Shown here piece by piece: positions 6,700 to 8,157 of a stretch of DNA of 8,157 bases. A model generated the notes under the pieces. That model searched no databases. It had not been told where the DNA came from and saw only the letters and a list, made by a program, of their open reading frames with translations. The position numbers were made by a program, and so were the translations under genes. This stretch comes from Candidatus Bathyarchaeota archaeon (GTDB lineage Archaea; Thermoproteota; Bathyarchaeia; Bathyarchaeales; Bathyarchaeaceae). Location of the stretch: NCBI GenBank assembly GCA_020344715.1, contig CP070828.1, positions 1,001,565 through 1,009,721 of the forward strand, in the 5' to 3' direction. Positions within the stretch are counted from its first letter, which is position 1, and every line of letters begins with the position of its first letter.

Positions 6700-7566
6700 A
6701 TGATACGGGCTTATAGCGTATCGGGGAAAGAACTTCAAAGTGGTGACATACTTTCGTCAAAAACATTGAACAAGCTGAGTGAAGAAGTCACCTGGCTCTG
6801 GATTGATGGCTCAGATTTGGAAAAACAAGAGACCAAAATGATATCGACCTTCTTTGGAATCGAAGAAAAAATTCTGAGTGATATAACAAAGGGAAAAGTT
6901 TCCCCCTGTTGTGAACGACATCACGATCATGTTTTGATTTCTATCCCCTCCATCGAGTTTGACAAGGCGCTAAATGTACACCCTATATCCGTGATCATAA
7001 AAGAGAAGACGTTAATCACCCTAAGGAATGAATGCGATACGGAACTCGTTGGAAAAGTAGTTGAAACGCTAGGAGGTTACGTGGTAGAAAACGGAGAGAC
7101 GCATCTGTCTTTCGTAGTTACTAGGTTGTTTCGTGAAATAGCAGAGCAGAATTCCGAGGCAATGATGTCCATAAGAGAGTTAATTGATGAGGTTGAGGAG
7201 AAGGCGCTTACAAAACCCTCGGACAAATCAGTTACGCATTTCGTTTTCAGGCTTAAGAAGGAGATTTCTACTCTTTATCGACTTCTGTGGGTAGAAAAGG
7301 AATTAATGTCTGATGTGAAAGAGCGTATGATCCCATTCGTTGAACTCGATGAAGAAGCTAGATTGGTCGTGGCCGATGCAATTGATGACATTGAACGAGA
7401 GCTTGAATTCGCAGACTCCTATAGTAGAACTTTGGATGGCATTCTGAGATTGCAGGACTTAGGCTTAATTCGCAGACTTGAGAGGACTCTGATTTACCTA
7501 ACGGTAATGCTTCTTCTATTAGACGTCCTAATAATATTGGGTGAATTTATCTTAGCATTATCTTGA
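6700..7566 (+). CDS. CorA-family protein lacking the GMN motif and second membrane helix
   Basis: The 288-residue sequence follows the CorA plan. An N-terminal alpha/beta domain (VTWLWIDGSD at 30-39; the FFGIEEKILSDI region at 51-62; ISVIIKEKTLITLR at 96-109) leads into long charged helices (about 135-255, with FRLKKEISTLYRLLWVEKEL at 183-202). One hydrophobic C-terminal segment (about 264-286) ends the protein. True CorA channels have two helices joined by a loop with Gly-Met-Asn and are usually 310-350 residues long. Here the protein stops where GMN should follow, and no GMN coding is seen in any frame just downstream. It may be a membrane-anchored sensor or regulator, a partner for a full-length CorA, or a degraded transporter; Mg2+ transport by itself is doubtful. 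An in-frame TAA at 6694-6696 fixes ATG 6700 as the first ATG. Confidence 0.75.
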   Translation: MIRAYSVSGKELQSGDILSSKTLNKLSEEVTWLWIDGSDLEKQETKMISTFFGIEEKILSDITKGKVSPCCERHHDHVLISIPSIEFDKALNVHPISVIIKEKTLITLRNECDTELVGKVVETLGGYVVENGETHLSFVVTRLFREIAEQNSEAMMSIRELIDEVEEKALTKPSDKSVTHFVFRLKKEISTLYRLLWVEKELMSDVKERMIPFVELDEEARLVVADAIDDIERELEFADSYSRTLDGILRLQDLGLIRRLERTLIYLTVMLLLLDVLIILGEFILALS

Positions 7567-7596
7567 GGTAGGCTTTCAGAAATCCGCAATCAAACG

Positions 7597-7601
7597 TTTT
7601 T
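7597..7601 (+). terminator. T-tract after the CorA-like gene
   Basis: Five T about 30 bases after the stop codon, in the + strand sense. It is a modest archaeal-type termination signal. A perfect hairpin follows at 7624-7639. Confidence 0.3.
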
Positions 7602-7623
7602 CGCCATGCAATAGCGCGAGCAC

Positions 7624-7639
7624 AGACCAAAAATGGTCT
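7624..7639. repeat. Perfect short hairpin, AGACCA-AAAA-TGGTCT
   Basis: Six-base-pair stem with a four-base loop, all A on + and all T on -. It lies between the CorA-like gene and the hppA relic, flanked by two copies of AAACGTT (7592-7598 and 7648-7654). It could be part of a bidirectional termination region or a protein-binding site; chance is also possible at this length. Confidence 0.35.
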
Positions 7640-7722
7640 CCATCTTTAAACGTTCGCAAGGCTTTCTGGCCAATAGATTCAATCATTTATAGACTCGACT
7701 AGAATATCAGTGCATGGATTTC

Positions 7723-7735
7723 GACTTCAGAAGTC
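7723..7735. repeat. Six-base inverted repeat at the end of the hppA relic
   Basis: GACTTC and GAAGTC are separated by one base. The repeat overlaps the stop codon of the relic (TCA on +, 7734-7736). The one-base spacer makes it unsuitable as an RNA hairpin but possible as a dimer-binding operator. Function unknown. Confidence 0.25.
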
Positions 7736-8030
7736 ATTGAAAAATGGCGTACGTTATGAACAACGGAAGCAATGTTATTGAAAGAATGTTCTCGAGCTTG
7801 ATAAGTATGTGAAGACTGGGCCCTGCGGTGTCCTTCAGGGGATCCCCAACGGTGTCGCCGATCACCGCTGCTGCGTACACAGGTGTCTCCTTGCCTCCGA
7901 ATGCTCCTGCCTCGACGAGTTTCTTGGCGTTGTCCCATTCTGCCCCTGAATTAAACATGAACATACAAGTCGTCCTGTGATTTCTTGCTGCCAGATACAT
8001 ACGTACATTTAAGCCAAGGTTAGCTTCTGT
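7734..8030 (-). pseudogene. hppA: C-terminal relic of a second membrane pyrophosphatase gene
   Basis: The - strand frame encodes [18 protein letters not shown], then [20 protein letters not shown] and a final hydrophobic helix ending ITYAIFQ with TGA at 7734-7736. These are the last conserved blocks of the HppA family, about 75 residues of a protein of roughly 660-700. Against the intact HppA here, 32 of 53 aligned residues match (intact residues 591-643). Upstream, homology fades near 7970 and the frame is closed by TAG at 8031-8033; the ATG at 7998-8000 is probably not a real start. The substrate loops in the missing part are absent, so it cannot be an active pump. The core (7801-7920) is 60% GC against 48% for the matching part of the intact gene (6361-6480), and the tail after PSLH differs, so it comes from a distinct lineage rather than a recent duplicate. 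Confidence 0.8.
8007..8013 (+). promoter_or_regulatory. Candidate TATA box for the gene starting at 8056
   Basis: ATTTAAG-type element (CATTTAAG in context), about 45 bases before the ATG. Transcription near 8033 would leave a short leader that still contains the GAGAGG ribosome site at 8039-8044. Confidence 0.3.
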
Positions 8031-8055
8031 CTATCCACGAGAGGCTATTGCCAAA

Positions 8056-8157
8056 ATGAGCCAACAATGCCAGGGCGGAGCAGCAGGGAATAGCGAACGA
8101 GGAAACTCCTGGATATCAAAGATGCTCAACAAAGCCAGCATTCTCGCAGACCTCAAC
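8056..8157 (+). CDS. Start of an unidentified protein (partial, runs off the window)
   Basis: ATG 8056 opens a frame that stays open for 34 codons to the window edge. It begins MSQQCQGGAAGNSERGNSW, a polar and glycine-rich start, followed by a more helical stretch with SKMLNKASILADLN. GAGAGG at 8039-8044 is an acceptable Shine-Dalgarno, and a TATA-like element lies at 8007. The arrangement of promoter, ribosome site and start argues for a real gene, but no family can be recognised from these residues. The frame is also open upstream of the ATG, through the hppA relic, so the openness alone is weak evidence. Confidence 0.4.
   Translation, partial: MSQQCQGGAAGNSERGNSWISKMLNKASILADLN

Noticed and set aside
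7699..7938. - strand frame of 79 codons in a different phase across the hppA relic
   Set aside because: It is Arg-rich and disordered-looking, typical of an out-of-phase reading of GC-rich coding sequence; the relic frame is clearly the HppA one.

Overview
The window looks archaeal. The basis is mixed: TATA-like boxes sit at plausible distances from starts, one with an A/G-rich BRE-like flank. One start is best explained as TTG behind a GGTGAT Shine-Dalgarno. The gene set (two-domain Sua5, P-type Ca2+ ATPase, single-subunit membrane pyrophosphatase, CorA-like protein) is common in uncultured anaerobic archaea. A Bathyarchaeia-like or related Thermoproteota lineage would fit, but nothing here fixes the taxonomy.

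Layout: (1) Positions 1-54 hold the last 17 codons of a + strand gene, resembling the wing of a winged-helix DNA-binding domain. (2) Positions 55-447 have no convincing intact gene; on the - strand there is a short membrane-protein-like reading frame without a good start, possibly decayed. (3) Positions 448-1587 (+) encode Sua5, threonylcarbamoyl-AMP synthase for tRNA t6A. (4) Positions 1658-4357 (-), convergent with Sua5, encode a complete P-type Ca2+ ATPase with all catalytic motifs and the SERCA-like ligands of both Ca2+ sites. (5) A 237-base divergent intergenic region carries candidate promoters for both sides and a small leader frame whose first residues resemble the N-terminus of the next protein. 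(6) Positions 4595-6589 (+) encode a membrane pyrophosphatase (HppA) with the signature of K+-independent H+ pumps, but with Asp where the gate glutamate is expected. (7) Positions 6700-7566 (+) encode a CorA-family protein lacking the GMN motif and the second membrane helix. (8) On the - strand at 7734-8030 lies a relic of a second, different hppA, reduced to its C-terminal end and clearly more GC-rich than the intact copy. (9) From 8056 a new + strand gene probably starts and runs off the window.

The shared theme is ion pumping and pyrophosphate. Sua5 releases PPi, HppA spends PPi to pump protons, and the divergent ATPase exports Ca2+, a known inhibitor of pyrophosphatases. Gene orientations show these are separate transcription units, so a functional link is inference. 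I saw no mobile element, CRISPR array, tRNA or rRNA, and no clearly new multi-gene system. The most notable items are the hppA relic, the GMN-less CorA-like protein, the Asp gate substitution, and the duplicated-looking hppA start region.
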